Of a DNA stretch of 64,000 nucleotides, positions 1 through 8,335 are shown piece after piece. Positions within the stretch are counted from its first letter, which is position 1. The number at the start of each line of letters is the position of its first letter. Below the pieces are notes generated by a model. That model did no database searches. It saw only the letters and a list, made by a program, of their open reading frames with translations, and was not told the DNA's origin. The DNA is from Paenibacillus sp. FSL W8-0426. GTDB lineage: Bacteria; Bacillota; Bacilli; Paenibacillales; Paenibacillaceae. The DNA lies in contig NZ_CP150203.1 of NCBI RefSeq assembly GCF_037969725.1, positions 2,682,001 through 2,746,000 of the forward strand, given 5' to 3'. Position numbers and translations under genes: made by a program.

Positions 1-41
1 GAAGACAGGCGAGGAATCATCGTACGATTCCGCCTGTCTTC
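1..41. terminator. Hairpin at window edge, probable terminator
   Basis: Arms GAAGACAGGCG and CGCCTGTCTTC pair almost perfectly around a short centre. It lies about 65 bases past the stop of the minus-strand SET gene. No T-run follows on the plus strand, and the bases that would hold the minus-strand T-run are outside the window, so the terminator role is inference. Confidence 0.5.
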
Positions 42-105
42 TCTGAGGTTCATGTGGGCTTTGTGCTGTCCGGACTTTCCGCCCTTTCCCGGGTTCAGAA
101 GGCCG

Positions 106-552
106 TCATTCAGCGTTTTTTTCGCGCTCGGCAGCTTGCTCGGCTTGATTCAACTGCTGCATGCGTTCTTCGTAATCATCGAGAAACCATAGCGGGTCCA
201 TGTTAGTTTCATCGCCATTGTAGTTGATCAACACTTCTTCGCCCGCCCGAATATCCCGATAAGCGTAGAAATCGAAGGAATGATTGTCGAAATTGATGAC
301 ATAAGTCGCGTTGGGTTCATAGGAGTGGTTAATCAAACTGCCGTAACCCAGCAACATCGCAGTATGGTTCGTGCCGTACTCGAATACGTAATCTCCGAGT
401 ATGGTCTCATCGATGTGATGGTGATCTTCATTCGGATAGGCAACGACCGGCGCCTGATGGATCAGCTTTCCTTTTGGAATGTCCTCCGTGGCGAATACGC
501 CGCGGTTAAATTCTCCGCTTCCTCCAATGGGGGAACGTTTTACTTCAATCAT
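106..552 (-). CDS. SET-domain protein (putative protein lysine methyltransferase)
   Basis: This is a 148-residue protein. It begins with MIEVKRSPIGGSGEFNRGVF, typical of the start of bacterial stand-alone SET proteins, and holds the hallmark motif LINHSYEPNA (about residues 73-82) followed by GEEVLINYN (about 104-112), the pieces that form the SAM and target-lysine pocket. The ATG at 552 has AGGTGA a few bases upstream on the minus strand. Family members transfer methyl groups from SAM to lysines; bacterial substrates are mostly unknown and none can be read here. The C-terminal 30 residues are charged and helical. A perfect palindrome GTGTATACAC (600-609) lies about 50 bases upstream of the start and could be an operator. 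The gene is isolated and transcribed away from the ABC-F gene. Confidence 0.8.
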   Translation of the reverse strand: MIEVKRSPIGGSGEFNRGVFATEDIPKGKLIHQAPVVAYPNEDHHHIDETILGDYVFEYGTNHTAMLLGYGSLINHSYEPNATYVINFDNHSFDFYAYRDIRAGEEVLINYNGDETNMDPLWFLDDYEERMQQLNQAEQAAEREKNAE

Positions 553-759
553 TGCTTTTCACCTGATGCTCGTTCAGAAGAGCTCCGTTCTGTATTAGTG
601 TGTATACACCTTATTTATTGTTCCAGTGACAGCTTAACGTATACAAAGAAAAATTTTAACGGATTCCGATGATTTAGGCAAATGGGCAGAGGAATTTCAC
701 GGTGATGAAGGTGGAGGGAACGGCGCGATTCTCGACAAGCTTGCCATTTGAAGTTGCCA

Positions 760-789
760 TTGAGTTGAGCGGCCCATAACGCTTATAAT
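760..789 (+). promoter_or_regulatory. Sigma-A-like promoter of the ABC-F gene
   Basis: TTGAGT (760-765), an 18-base spacer and a perfect TATAAT (784-789) lie about 33 bases before the ABC-F start codon, giving a short leader. Confidence 0.5.
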
Positions 790-821
790 ATACAAGAATA
801 AGTCTATATAGAAAAGGTGTC

Positions 822-2381
822 ATGATGAGTATATTAAACGTGGAAAAATTGAGTCACGGTTTTGGCGACCGTGCCATCTTTAACAATGTATCGTTCCGTC
901 TGCTCAAGGGTGAGCATATCGGTTTGATCGGGGCCAACGGTGAAGGGAAATCCACCTTCATGAATATCATTACGGGCAAGCTGCAGCCGGATGAAGGTAA
1001 AGTGGAATGGTCCAAGCGCATGCGCGTCGGTTATCTGGACCAGCATGCCGTGCTCAGCAAAGGACAGTCGATCCGCGACGTGCTGCGCAGCGCGTTCCAA
1101 TACCTGTTCGACATGGAGCAGGAGATGAACGACATGTACGGCAAAATGGGAGATGTGACTCCCGAGGAACTGGAGCAACTGCTCGAAGACGTCGGCACGA
1201 TTCAGGATACGCTGACCAATCAGGATTTTTACTTGATTGATGCCAAGGTGGATGAGACCGCCCGAGGACTGGGTCTGACCGACATCGGCCTGGACAAGGA
1301 CGTTAACGATCTGAGTGGCGGACAACGCACGAAGGTGCTGCTGGCCAAGCTTTTGCTCGAAAAACCCGATATTTTGCTGCTTGACGAGCCGACGAACTAT
1401 CTGGATGAACAGCATATCGAATGGCTGAAACGTTATCTGCAGGATTACGAGAATGCGTTTATCCTCATCTCTCACGATATTCCGTTCCTGAACAGCGTCA
1501 TCAACCTGATCTATCATATGGAAAATCAGGATTTGACCCGTTATGTGGGCGATTATGACCACTTCCAGGAAGTTTACGAGATGAAAAAGCAGCAGCTCGA
1601 ATCGGCGTACAAACGCCAACAGCAGGAAATTGCCGACCTCAAGGATTTCGTGGCCCGGAACAAGGCGAGCGTGGCAACGCGCAATATGGCGATGTCCAGA
1701 CAAAAGAAGCTCGACAAGATGGAAGTCATCGAGCTGGCGGCCGAGAAGCCGAAACCGCAGTTTAATTTCCGCGAAGCGAGAACGTCGGGCAAACTGATTT
1801 TCGAAACCAAAGGCTTGGTGATCGGGTACAACGAGCCATTGTCCAGACCGCTTGATCTGCGTATGGAACGTGGACAAAAAATTGCGCTCGTCGGTGCGAA
1901 CGGGATCGGTAAAACAACGCTCATGCGCAGCATTTTGGGCGAAATCCCGGCGCTGGACGGAACGGTGCAGCGCGGCGACTTGCTGGAAATCGGTTATTTC
2001 CAACAAGAGATCAAAGAAGCGAACTATAACACATGCATCGAGGAAATTTGGCAGGAGTTCCCGTCCTTCACGCAATTTGAGGTGCGTGCGGCTCTGGCCA
2101 AATGCGGTTTGACGACCAAACATATCGAGAGCAAGGTTGCGGTGCTGAGCGGTGGCGAAAAGGCGAAAGTACGCCTGTGCAAGCTGATCAACAACGAAAC
2201 GAACCTGCTCGTGCTCGACGAGCCGACGAACCATCTGGACGTGGATGCGAAGGATGAACTCAAACGCGCGCTGAAAGCCTATAAAGGCAGCATTCTGCTG
2301 ATTTCCCACGAACCGGAATTTTACCGCGACGTCGTGACGGATACGTGGAACTGCGAATCGTGGACGACGAAAGTATTTTAA
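822..2381 (+). CDS. ABC-F family ATPase (translation-associated)
   Basis: This 519-residue protein has two ABC ATPase domains and no membrane segment, the architecture of ABC-F proteins that act on the ribosome. Domain 1 has Walker A GANGEGKST (about residues 37-45), signature LSGGQ (about 164) and Walker B LLLDEPTNYLDE. A charged linker follows (about 240-310, rich in K, Q and E), then domain 2 with Walker A GANGIGKTT, signature LSGGE and LLVLDEPTNHLD. The layout resembles Bacillus YkpA / E. coli YbiT, which lack the long C-terminal domain of Uup. The start is ATGATG after AAAAGGTGT; either ATG (822 or 825) could be used. A terminator follows at 2493. A link to antibiotic protection is possible but cannot be inferred from sequence. 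Confidence 0.9.
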   Translation: MMSILNVEKLSHGFGDRAIFNNVSFRLLKGEHIGLIGANGEGKSTFMNIITGKLQPDEGKVEWSKRMRVGYLDQHAVLSKGQSIRDVLRSAFQYLFDMEQEMNDMYGKMGDVTPEELEQLLEDVGTIQDTLTNQDFYLIDAKVDETARGLGLTDIGLDKDVNDLSGGQRTKVLLAKLLLEKPDILLLDEPTNYLDEQHIEWLKRYLQDYENAFILISHDIPFLNSVINLIYHMENQDLTRYVGDYDHFQEVYEMKKQQLESAYKRQQQEIADLKDFVARNKASVATRNMAMSRQKKLDKMEVIELAAEKPKPQFNFREARTSGKLIFETKGLVIGYNEPLSRPLDLRMERGQKIALVGANGIGKTTLMRSILGEIPALDGTVQRGDLLEIGYFQQEIKEANYNTCIEEIWQEFPSFTQFEVRAALAKCGLTTKHIESKVAVLSGGEKAKVRLCKLINNETNLLVLDEPTNHLDVDAKDELKRALKAYKGSILLISHEPEFYRDVVTDTWNCESWTTKVF

Positions 2382-2492
2382 GTCCGGAAGCCGCTCGGCA
2401 TATCAGTGAAGCGAGGGGAGGATCTCATCGCCTCAAGGGCTGGATGAATAATACAAATACACCATGGCGTAGAGATGCTCAAAGATGAAATG

Positions 2493-2539
2493 AAAAGCAC
2501 GCATTGCACGGATGAACTTCCGCGTAATACGTGCTTTTT
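2493..2539 (+). terminator. Rho-independent terminator after ABC-F gene
   Basis: AAAAGCACG pairs with CGTGCTTTT around a roughly 28-base loop and runs into TTTTT. It sits 110 bases after the ABC-F stop and before the GH43 promoter. Confidence 0.7.
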
Positions 2540-2578
2540 CGCCTGGTGTGACGAAATATGTTGGCATGGAAATAATGA

Positions 2579-2608
2579 TTGACAGCTTCGTTTTGCCGAT
2601 ACTATAAT
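2579..2608 (+). promoter_or_regulatory. Sigma-A promoter of the GH43 gene
   Basis: TTGACA (2579-2584), an 18-base spacer and TATAAT (2603-2608) are both consensus hexamers. The predicted start near 2615 leaves a leader of about 255 bases that carries two operator-like palindromes. Confidence 0.75.
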
Positions 2609-2637
2609 TCAGGAAAGCACTTACATTTGCATAAAAA

Positions 2638-2748
2638 TGAAACCTGTTTCACGATATAGGCGCAAGGAAAAGGCGGATAATTATTATTTGCACATTGCTA
2701 CTAGTATGGGAGACAGGTTTTTTTTGCGCCTAAATGAAACCGGTTTCA
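2638..2748. promoter_or_regulatory. Paired LacI-type operators flanking an inverted repeat
   Basis: TGAAACCTGTTTCA (2638-2651) and TGAAACCGGTTTCA (2735-2748) differ at one base and are 97 bases apart centre to centre, about nine helical turns. Just inside them lie TAGGCGCAA (2657-2665) and its perfect complement TTGCGCCTA (2724-2732). The central CG palindromes are typical of LacI-family operators. The sequence differs from the catabolite cre consensus and from the ScrR operators in this window, so the cognate regulator is probably encoded elsewhere. Both sites lie downstream of the promoter, suiting repression by looping or roadblock. Confidence 0.6.
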
Positions 2749-2870
2749 TGAAACTGGGAGGTGATCGGACCCTCGCCCTTGGCGCGCTTGAGTGTTGAAC
2801 ACAGGCCGGAAACAGCACCGTGCCCTTATATCCATGTTTTGATCTTCCGAGGCAAAGGAGAGATACGGAT

Positions 2871-5800
2871 TTGAACTCATTGAAGAAACCGATTACATTC
2901 GTGTTGGCGGCTTCATTGGCACTGTCTTCGGGACCGTGGATGCTGCCAGGCCAGGTTTTTGCCGATGTGGACCGCATGCCCGCAATACTGCTGCAGGATG
3001 ACTTTTCGGATGGGGATTATACCGTGTCGCCTGAGTGGATCGTGAGTTCAGGAAATTGGAGCATAGCTGCCGATCCGCTCGATGGTTCCAACAACACGCT
3101 CTATCAGAGCGATACCGGGGAAGGCATCATTTCGACTGGTGATAGGATGTCCGACATGACCGTGACCACAAGTGTTTATACGGGGGCGGGGCAGGGATAT
3201 CCAGGCATTTTGCCGCGTTTTCAGGACAAGAACCATTTTTATTATTTTCAAATGCAGGTGCCTGCCAACAAACTTGTGTTTTCCAAGCGGGTGAACGGCA
3301 CGGATACCACGTTGAAAACGGCGGATTTCACTTTTGCCAAAAACACGTGGTACACGCTCAAGCTGGTGCTGTCGGGCACGTCCATTCGGGCCTATATTAC
3401 GGAAAACGGAGCCGATCGGCTCGTCTTTGATCTTGCGGACGATACATATGCCGCCGGTACGGTCGGCATTCGCAACAAGTGGCAGACGGTGCAGGTCGAC
3501 GATGTTATCGTCGCCGAGCCGCCGCCCGCCAATGACATTGCGCTGACTGCCGCCGAGCAGACGGCCTCCTCGGTATCGCTGCAATGGACGGAAGCGGAAG
3601 GCGCGACCGGCGGTTATCGCCTGTATCGTTCCACATTGCCGGACAGCGGTTATTCCTTTGTGGCAAGCACAATGTCTCCGGGTTATGTGGATGAGGGATT
3701 AAGCACGGATACGAACTATTACTACAAAGTGGCTTACGAATATGGCGGCTTAACAGAATCGTTGTGGTCTTCGCCATTGGAGGTTCGGACGGCAGCCACG
3801 GCGCCGCAGGCACCTGGCAACTTGACGGCGGTCGGGCTCGATGCCACCAGCGTAAAGCTGTCATGGTCTGCGGCAGACAAGGCGACCGGCTACCGTGTAT
3901 CACGTGCTTTGCTTGGCAGCGAATCATACGAGCAGGTGGTTGAGGGGACTTCGCTCAGTTACACGGATCAAGGTCTGGAGCCTGGCAGCAGCTACAGCTA
4001 TCGCGTCACCGCGTATAACGCAGCCGGGGAATCCGCGCCTGCAACAACGGAAGCGAGAACGTATGATATCAACTCCCCGACCGGTTTTGCCGTTTCGGAT
4101 GTGACGGATACGTCGATTTCTCTTCGTTGGGACGTTCTACCCGGTTCGAACGTGACTTATACGGTGTCCAGAGCAACAAGTGCAACAGGCACGTTCCAAC
4201 AGGTGTATCGCGGTGGCGACACTGCGTTTACGGACAGTAAATTATCGATGGGGACCGGTTATTTTTACAACATTCAGGCGGAAGTTGACGGCGTTGTTTC
4301 CCCGGTTTCGACGCCGCTTGGGGCCGCCACGATTCGCACGAGCTTTACGCCAGGCCAATTATGGCCGGACCTGGGCGGCAAGGCGATCGATGCCCATGGC
4401 GCCGGGTTCTTTTACGATGAGCAAACGGAGAAGTATTACTGGTACGGCGAATACCACACGGGAGGATGGCCGGCGACGGGAATTCGCGTATATTCGTCGA
4501 CAGACTTGATGAACTGGACGGATGAGGGAATGGCGCTCACGATGATCCGATCCATGGACGACTTCGACAACGATCCGCTGATCTCGGAACTGTACGCGGG
4601 CCGTGAAGACAGGGTGGATATCTGGGCCGATATCCGCAGAGGCCGGATCATCGAGCGGCCAAAGGTCATTTACAACGACAAAACGAAAAAATACGTCATG
4701 TGGGCCCACATGGACGGAGACAAGGACCCTTACAACGACAACGCCAACTACGGCAAGGCGCAGGCTGGTTATGCCATCAGCGATTCGCCGACGGGTCCGT
4801 TCGTCTACCAGAAGAGTTACCGGATGGATCGCGCTCCCGAAGGGGAGAAGGATTACCAACCAGGCAATCCGGGCATGGCACGAGACATGAACTTGTTTAA
4901 GGACGACGACGGTACCGCATACCTGATTTACTCCAGCGAGGAAAATCTGACGTTGTATATTTCCAAATTGACGGATGACTACAGCGACGTCACGGGATGG
5001 CACAAGCAAGGGTTGACCGACGAGAAAGGCAATCCCGTGCGCGATTCTACCTATCAGGCTGAATACGGTGTAGACTACGTGCGCGTATTTCCTGGCGGAC
5101 AGCGCGAAGCTCCGGCCATGTTCAAATATCAGGGCAAATATTATATGCTGACCTCCGGCGCAACCGGCTGGTCGCCGAACGAAAACAAGGTGACCGTAGC
5201 GGACAACATTTTCGGGCCGTGGTCTACGATGACGAATCCGTTCGTGCGCACGCTGCCTAGCGACCCTGATCCGGGCAAAGCGTTTGGCACGCAGTCCACG
5301 TCAGTGATTCCGGTGGATCCGGCCAAGGGCAAATTCATTTATGTGGGCGATACATGGAACGGCGGAAATTTCTCTAATGACGGGGCCAAATACGTATTCC
5401 TGCCGATCGAATTCGGAATAGGTTCCGATATCGCGATCCGGTGGTATGACAGTTGGACGCCTGATTTGCTGAATTCGATGGGGAAGGTGGATATTACAGA
5501 TCCGCTGCCGGAAGCAGTACCGCTCGGCAAGGTTCCCGCGTTGCCAACAACCGTTAATGTGCGCGACGGAGAAACCTTGGTGCCGACGCCAGCGGTCTGG
5601 ACGGTGAACGACCGTGTGATGACGGCCGAAGATTTTGCGAAGCCGGGTCCGCTCACGTTACAGGTGAGGACGCCGGAGTTCGGCAACAAAAAACAGGCGG
5701 TGCGCGTATACGTCGTCCCCGAGAATGCCCTTTATTTTGTCAATAGCGGGGGTTACGAGACAGCCGATTACAAATTGATGGGTGCTTATATGAAAGGAAC

Positions 5801-8093
5801 GCTGGCCAACCCGGGAACGGCGGACCAGATGTATGCGCCGGGCGAGGGACGCGACTGGGGATATGTCAGCGCGGATGCGCTGCCTTCCGGTTCGAATGGT
5901 GGAGACATATTTTCGACCGTGCGTTATTTGAACGGCGGCAATGTGACCAATTCGCCCAAAGGCACGGATCTGACTTATCGCTTTGACGTACCGAACGGAA
6001 CATACGATATCTATGCCGGATTCAATGATCCATGGACAAACACGTCGCGCCGAGCCAATTTCTATATTAATGGAGAGAATACCGGTGCAGTCACGTATAC
6101 GCCATCCAGTGTGAGGGCTCATCGAGGCATTGCCGTTTCGAACAACAAGCTGGAACTGACGGTACGCAATACGGCAGCGCAGGATCCGCTGATCAGTTGG
6201 ATCGTCATCGCCAAACCGGACATGGCACCTTCCGTGGACGAAAGCGCCGGGTTGCGAGCCGAAGCGGTGACGGGAACAGACGTTACGCTCCACTGGGATG
6301 CCCGTCTTGGGGCGGCGGGTTACAAGCTTTATCGTTCAGAGCGTGAAGACGGGGAGTACAGCATCGTTTATAACGGGAGTTTGCGGCAATATACGGATCG
6401 CGAACTGACGCCGGGTACGCATTACTATTATAAAGTGGAAGCGCTCGATGCGGTGGGAGGATCACTGGGCGGTTTATCGACGGCCTGCGAAACGGAGACG
6501 GTGGAGCTCACTGCCGAGGAAGTCGCCGCTTCCATCACAGCACTGGAGCAGCCCGCCAAAGGCGCGAAAACATTGAAGCTGCCGACCGTTCCGAAAGGGT
6601 TCAGGATTGCGATCGCTTCGAGTTCGCTGCCGGACGTTGTACGTGTCGATGGCACGATCGTGCCGCCATCCGAGGAAGCTACGGTCACGTTGGAATTGGA
6701 GATTACACGCATCTCTGACGACAGCAAGGCATTGACGGTACCTCTTATCGTCAAAGTGCCTGCACAGGCTTCTTCATCCGGAGGTACGGGAAGCGACGGT
6801 TCAAGCGGCGGCACAGGAGGAAGTGCGGGCGGCAGCTCTGGCGGAACTTCGGGTGGCACGGGAGGTCAAAACGGCAGCTCGAACACGTCAGGAGACCGTT
6901 TGGTACCTCAACCGCAAAAAGACAGGGCTCTTCTTGAAGTGAAGGCCGAGACCGGCAAGGATGGCGTCGCGCAAGCAGAGGTGAAAGAATCCGCAATGGA
7001 AGCGGCTTTTGCGGCAGTGCCTGCCGCAGCTTCGAACAGACCGCTGGTGGAGCTTCGCTTGAAAGCGAGTGCAGAGGCCGGTGCATATGAGCTCCGTCTG
7101 CCTGCCGCCTCGCTGGTGGATGACGGCAAGGCCCGCCGGATCTTGATCGTGACCGCTTTGGGGTCGCTGGAGCTTCCGACCGATTTGCGCAAAAACGTTG
7201 CTGCAGACGGCGATATCGTAACGGTGCGGTTAACGCAAACAACATTGGCGAAGCCGACTGCACGGCAGCTTGGCACACAACAGGGGCTGCGACTGGATCT
7301 TGACGTGAATGGAGAAGTTTGGCCATCTACTAGTGTCTTGACGCTTCGAATGCCTTATGGGAAGCTGCAAGGCGCGCACCCTGACGCCATTGTTGCGTTC
7401 AAGATCGGGGCGGACGGAGTGGCAGCACCGCTGCCACAAAGCCGATATGACGAGCAGAGCGGCGAGGTTGTATTCACCACTTCATCAGGTGCAGGAGAAT
7501 ATGCCGTAGCACGGGTGGAGAGCACATTTGCCGACGTGGGAAGCGTTCCATGGGCCCGAACAGCGATCCATGCGCTGGCTGCACGCGGAATCATCCATGC
7601 AGATGGAACTGATGATGCAGGGCATCTGCAGCCGAAACAGGATATGACGCGTGGTCAATACGTGCAATGGCTGGTCGCGGCGCTTGGTTTGGATGCCCCA
7701 GCGGGCGACGAATTCTCCGATGTGAAGGCAGACGCCCCGTATTACGAGGCGGTTGGAACTGCGCGTTCGCTCGGCATTGCCACCGGTACCGGCAACGGGC
7801 GTTTCTTGCCAGAGGCAGCCATTACCCGGCAGGAAATGATGACTCTGACGGTAAGAGCGCTTGAAACGGCTGGACTGCTTCAACCGGGTTCAGTAGAAAC
7901 AGAGAACGTCCTGACACGTTTCCACGATGCGCATATGATCCGTCCTTATGCCGGGCAAAGTGTTGCAACGCTTGTGCAGCTTGGCGTCGTTGGTGGTTAT
8001 AACGGCGAGGTCAAACCTTTGGCTGCAGCTACGCGTGCCGAGTCGGCGGTGTTACTGTATGCGATGATGAATGAGCTGGTATGGCCTAAGTAA
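2871..8093 (+). CDS. Secreted SLH-anchored multidomain GH43 glycoside hydrolase
   Basis: I take the TTG at 2871 as start because GGCAAAGGAG lies about 10 bases upstream and the reading then opens with a textbook signal peptide (KK, hydrophobic core, cleavage after VFA at residue 31). The mature part of the 1740-residue protein has: a LamG/DUF1080-like beta-sandwich (about 41-220), three fibronectin III domains (about 222-487), a GH43 five-bladed propeller (about 492-870), an Ig-like domain (880-950), a malectin/CBM-like domain (953-1119), a fourth FN3 (1120-1212), a Gly/Ser linker (about 1301-1341), a unique domain, and three SLH repeats (1552-1740) that bind cell-wall polymers. The GH43 start IDAHGAGFFYD with YYWYGE resembles exo-beta-1,3-galactanase-like subfamily 24, in which the usual Asp base is replaced; galactan or arabinogalactan is therefore a plausible substrate (inference). 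The enzyme would sit on the cell surface. Expression is probably repressed through the two upstream operators. Confidence 0.85.
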   Translation: MNSLKKPITFVLAASLALSSGPWMLPGQVFADVDRMPAILLQDDFSDGDYTVSPEWIVSSGNWSIAADPLDGSNNTLYQSDTGEGIISTGDRMSDMTVTTSVYTGAGQGYPGILPRFQDKNHFYYFQMQVPANKLVFSKRVNGTDTTLKTADFTFAKNTWYTLKLVLSGTSIRAYITENGADRLVFDLADDTYAAGTVGIRNKWQTVQVDDVIVAEPPPANDIALTAAEQTASSVSLQWTEAEGATGGYRLYRSTLPDSGYSFVASTMSPGYVDEGLSTDTNYYYKVAYEYGGLTESLWSSPLEVRTAATAPQAPGNLTAVGLDATSVKLSWSAADKATGYRVSRALLGSESYEQVVEGTSLSYTDQGLEPGSSYSYRVTAYNAAGESAPATTEARTYDINSPTGFAVSDVTDTSISLRWDVLPGSNVTYTVSRATSATGTFQQVYRGGDTAFTDSKLSMGTGYFYNIQAEVDGVVSPVSTPLGAATIRTSFTPGQLWPDLGGKAIDAHGAGFFYDEQTEKYYWYGEYHTGGWPATGIRVYSSTDLMNWTDEGMALTMIRSMDDFDNDPLISELYAGREDRVDIWADIRRGRIIERPKVIYNDKTKKYVMWAHMDGDKDPYNDNANYGKAQAGYAISDSPTGPFVYQKSYRMDRAPEGEKDYQPGNPGMARDMNLFKDDDGTAYLIYSSEENLTLYISKLTDDYSDVTGWHKQGLTDEKGNPVRDSTYQAEYGVDYVRVFPGGQREAPAMFKYQGKYYMLTSGATGWSPNENKVTVADNIFGPWSTMTNPFVRTLPSDPDPGKAFGTQSTSVIPVDPAKGKFIYVGDTWNGGNFSNDGAKYVFLPIEFGIGSDIAIRWYDSWTPDLLNSMGKVDITDPLPEAVPLGKVPALPTTVNVRDGETLVPTPAVWTVNDRVMTAEDFAKPGPLTLQVRTPEFGNKKQAVRVYVVPENALYFVNSGGYETADYKLMGAYMKGTLANPGTADQMYAPGEGRDWGYVSADALPSGSNGGDIFSTVRYLNGGNVTNSPKGTDLTYRFDVPNGTYDIYAGFNDPWTNTSRRANFYINGENTGAVTYTPSSVRAHRGIAVSNNKLELTVRNTAAQDPLISWIVIAKPDMAPSVDESAGLRAEAVTGTDVTLHWDARLGAAGYKLYRSEREDGEYSIVYNGSLRQYTDRELTPGTHYYYKVEALDAVGGSLGGLSTACETETVELTAEEVAASITALEQPAKGAKTLKLPTVPKGFRIAIASSSLPDVVRVDGTIVPPSEEATVTLELEITRISDDSKALTVPLIVKVPAQASSSGGTGSDGSSGGTGGSAGGSSGGTSGGTGGQNGSSNTSGDRLVPQPQKDRALLEVKAETGKDGVAQAEVKESAMEAAFAAVPAAASNRPLVELRLKASAEAGAYELRLPAASLVDDGKARRILIVTALGSLELPTDLRKNVAADGDIVTVRLTQTTLAKPTARQLGTQQGLRLDLDVNGEVWPSTSVLTLRMPYGKLQGAHPDAIVAFKIGADGVAAPLPQSRYDEQSGEVVFTTSSGAGEYAVARVESTFADVGSVPWARTAIHALAARGIIHADGTDDAGHLQPKQDMTRGQYVQWLVAALGLDAPAGDEFSDVKADAPYYEAVGTARSLGIATGTGNGRFLPEAAITRQEMMTLTVRALETAGLLQPGSVETENVLTRFHDAHMIRPYAGQSVATLVQLGVVGGYNGEVKPLAAATRAESAVLLYAMMNELVWPK

Positions 8094-8113
8094 CGCGGCA
8101 AACGGAATGCCTA

Positions 8114-8151
8114 AGGCTTATTTCAACCTGATTGCAGGCTGGAATAAGCCT
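8114..8151 (+). terminator. Hairpin after GH43 gene, probable terminator
   Basis: AGGCTTATT pairs with AATAAGCCT, and inner CCTG-ATTG-CAGG closes the loop. It starts 20 bases after the stop codon. The trailing T-run is poor, so efficiency is uncertain. Confidence 0.5.
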
Positions 8152-8198
8152 CTTGGCGTTGTAAAAATCATCAAGCATGAATTTGCGGTTTTTTGTCG

Positions 8199-8228
8199 TT
8201 TATCAGCGAAACTGATAAATGGTATAAA
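8199..8228 (+). promoter_or_regulatory. Candidate cysJI promoter with overlapping palindrome
   Basis: TTTATCAG-CGAAA-CTGATAAA (8199-8219) is a perfect inverted repeat containing ATC-N9-GAT, a spacing used by LysR-type regulators. It overlaps a possible -35 TTATCA (8200-8205) set 17 bases from TATAAA (8223-8228). In Bacillus subtilis cysJI is activated by the LysR-type CysL; that this is a CysL-like site is inference. Confidence 0.4.
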
Positions 8229-8335
8229 AGGTTTGAAATTGACCGCCAACAGCGGGTGTGTTAGGTTCTTAATATCAGAAATAAATGTGATCTTTTTAGT
8301 AGGAATTAAAATTGAAGCAATGCGCGAGGTGGCAA

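Noticed and set aside
280..672. A 130-codon plus-strand frame opposite the SET gene
   Set aside because: The minus-strand SET protein has conserved motifs; this frame has none.
834..2309. A 491-codon minus-strand open frame over the ABC-F gene
   Set aside because: Antisense shadow of a clear ABC-F ATPase; no domain and no ribosome site.
6771..6893. Gly/Ser repeat in the GH43 gene as a possible tandem-repeat or CRISPR-like array
   Set aside because: It is a low-complexity protein linker within an intact frame. No CRISPR repeats were seen anywhere in the window.
8301..8335. AGGAATTAAAATT upstream of cysJ as a CymR site
   Set aside because: Only half of the CymR consensus is present; too little to support.
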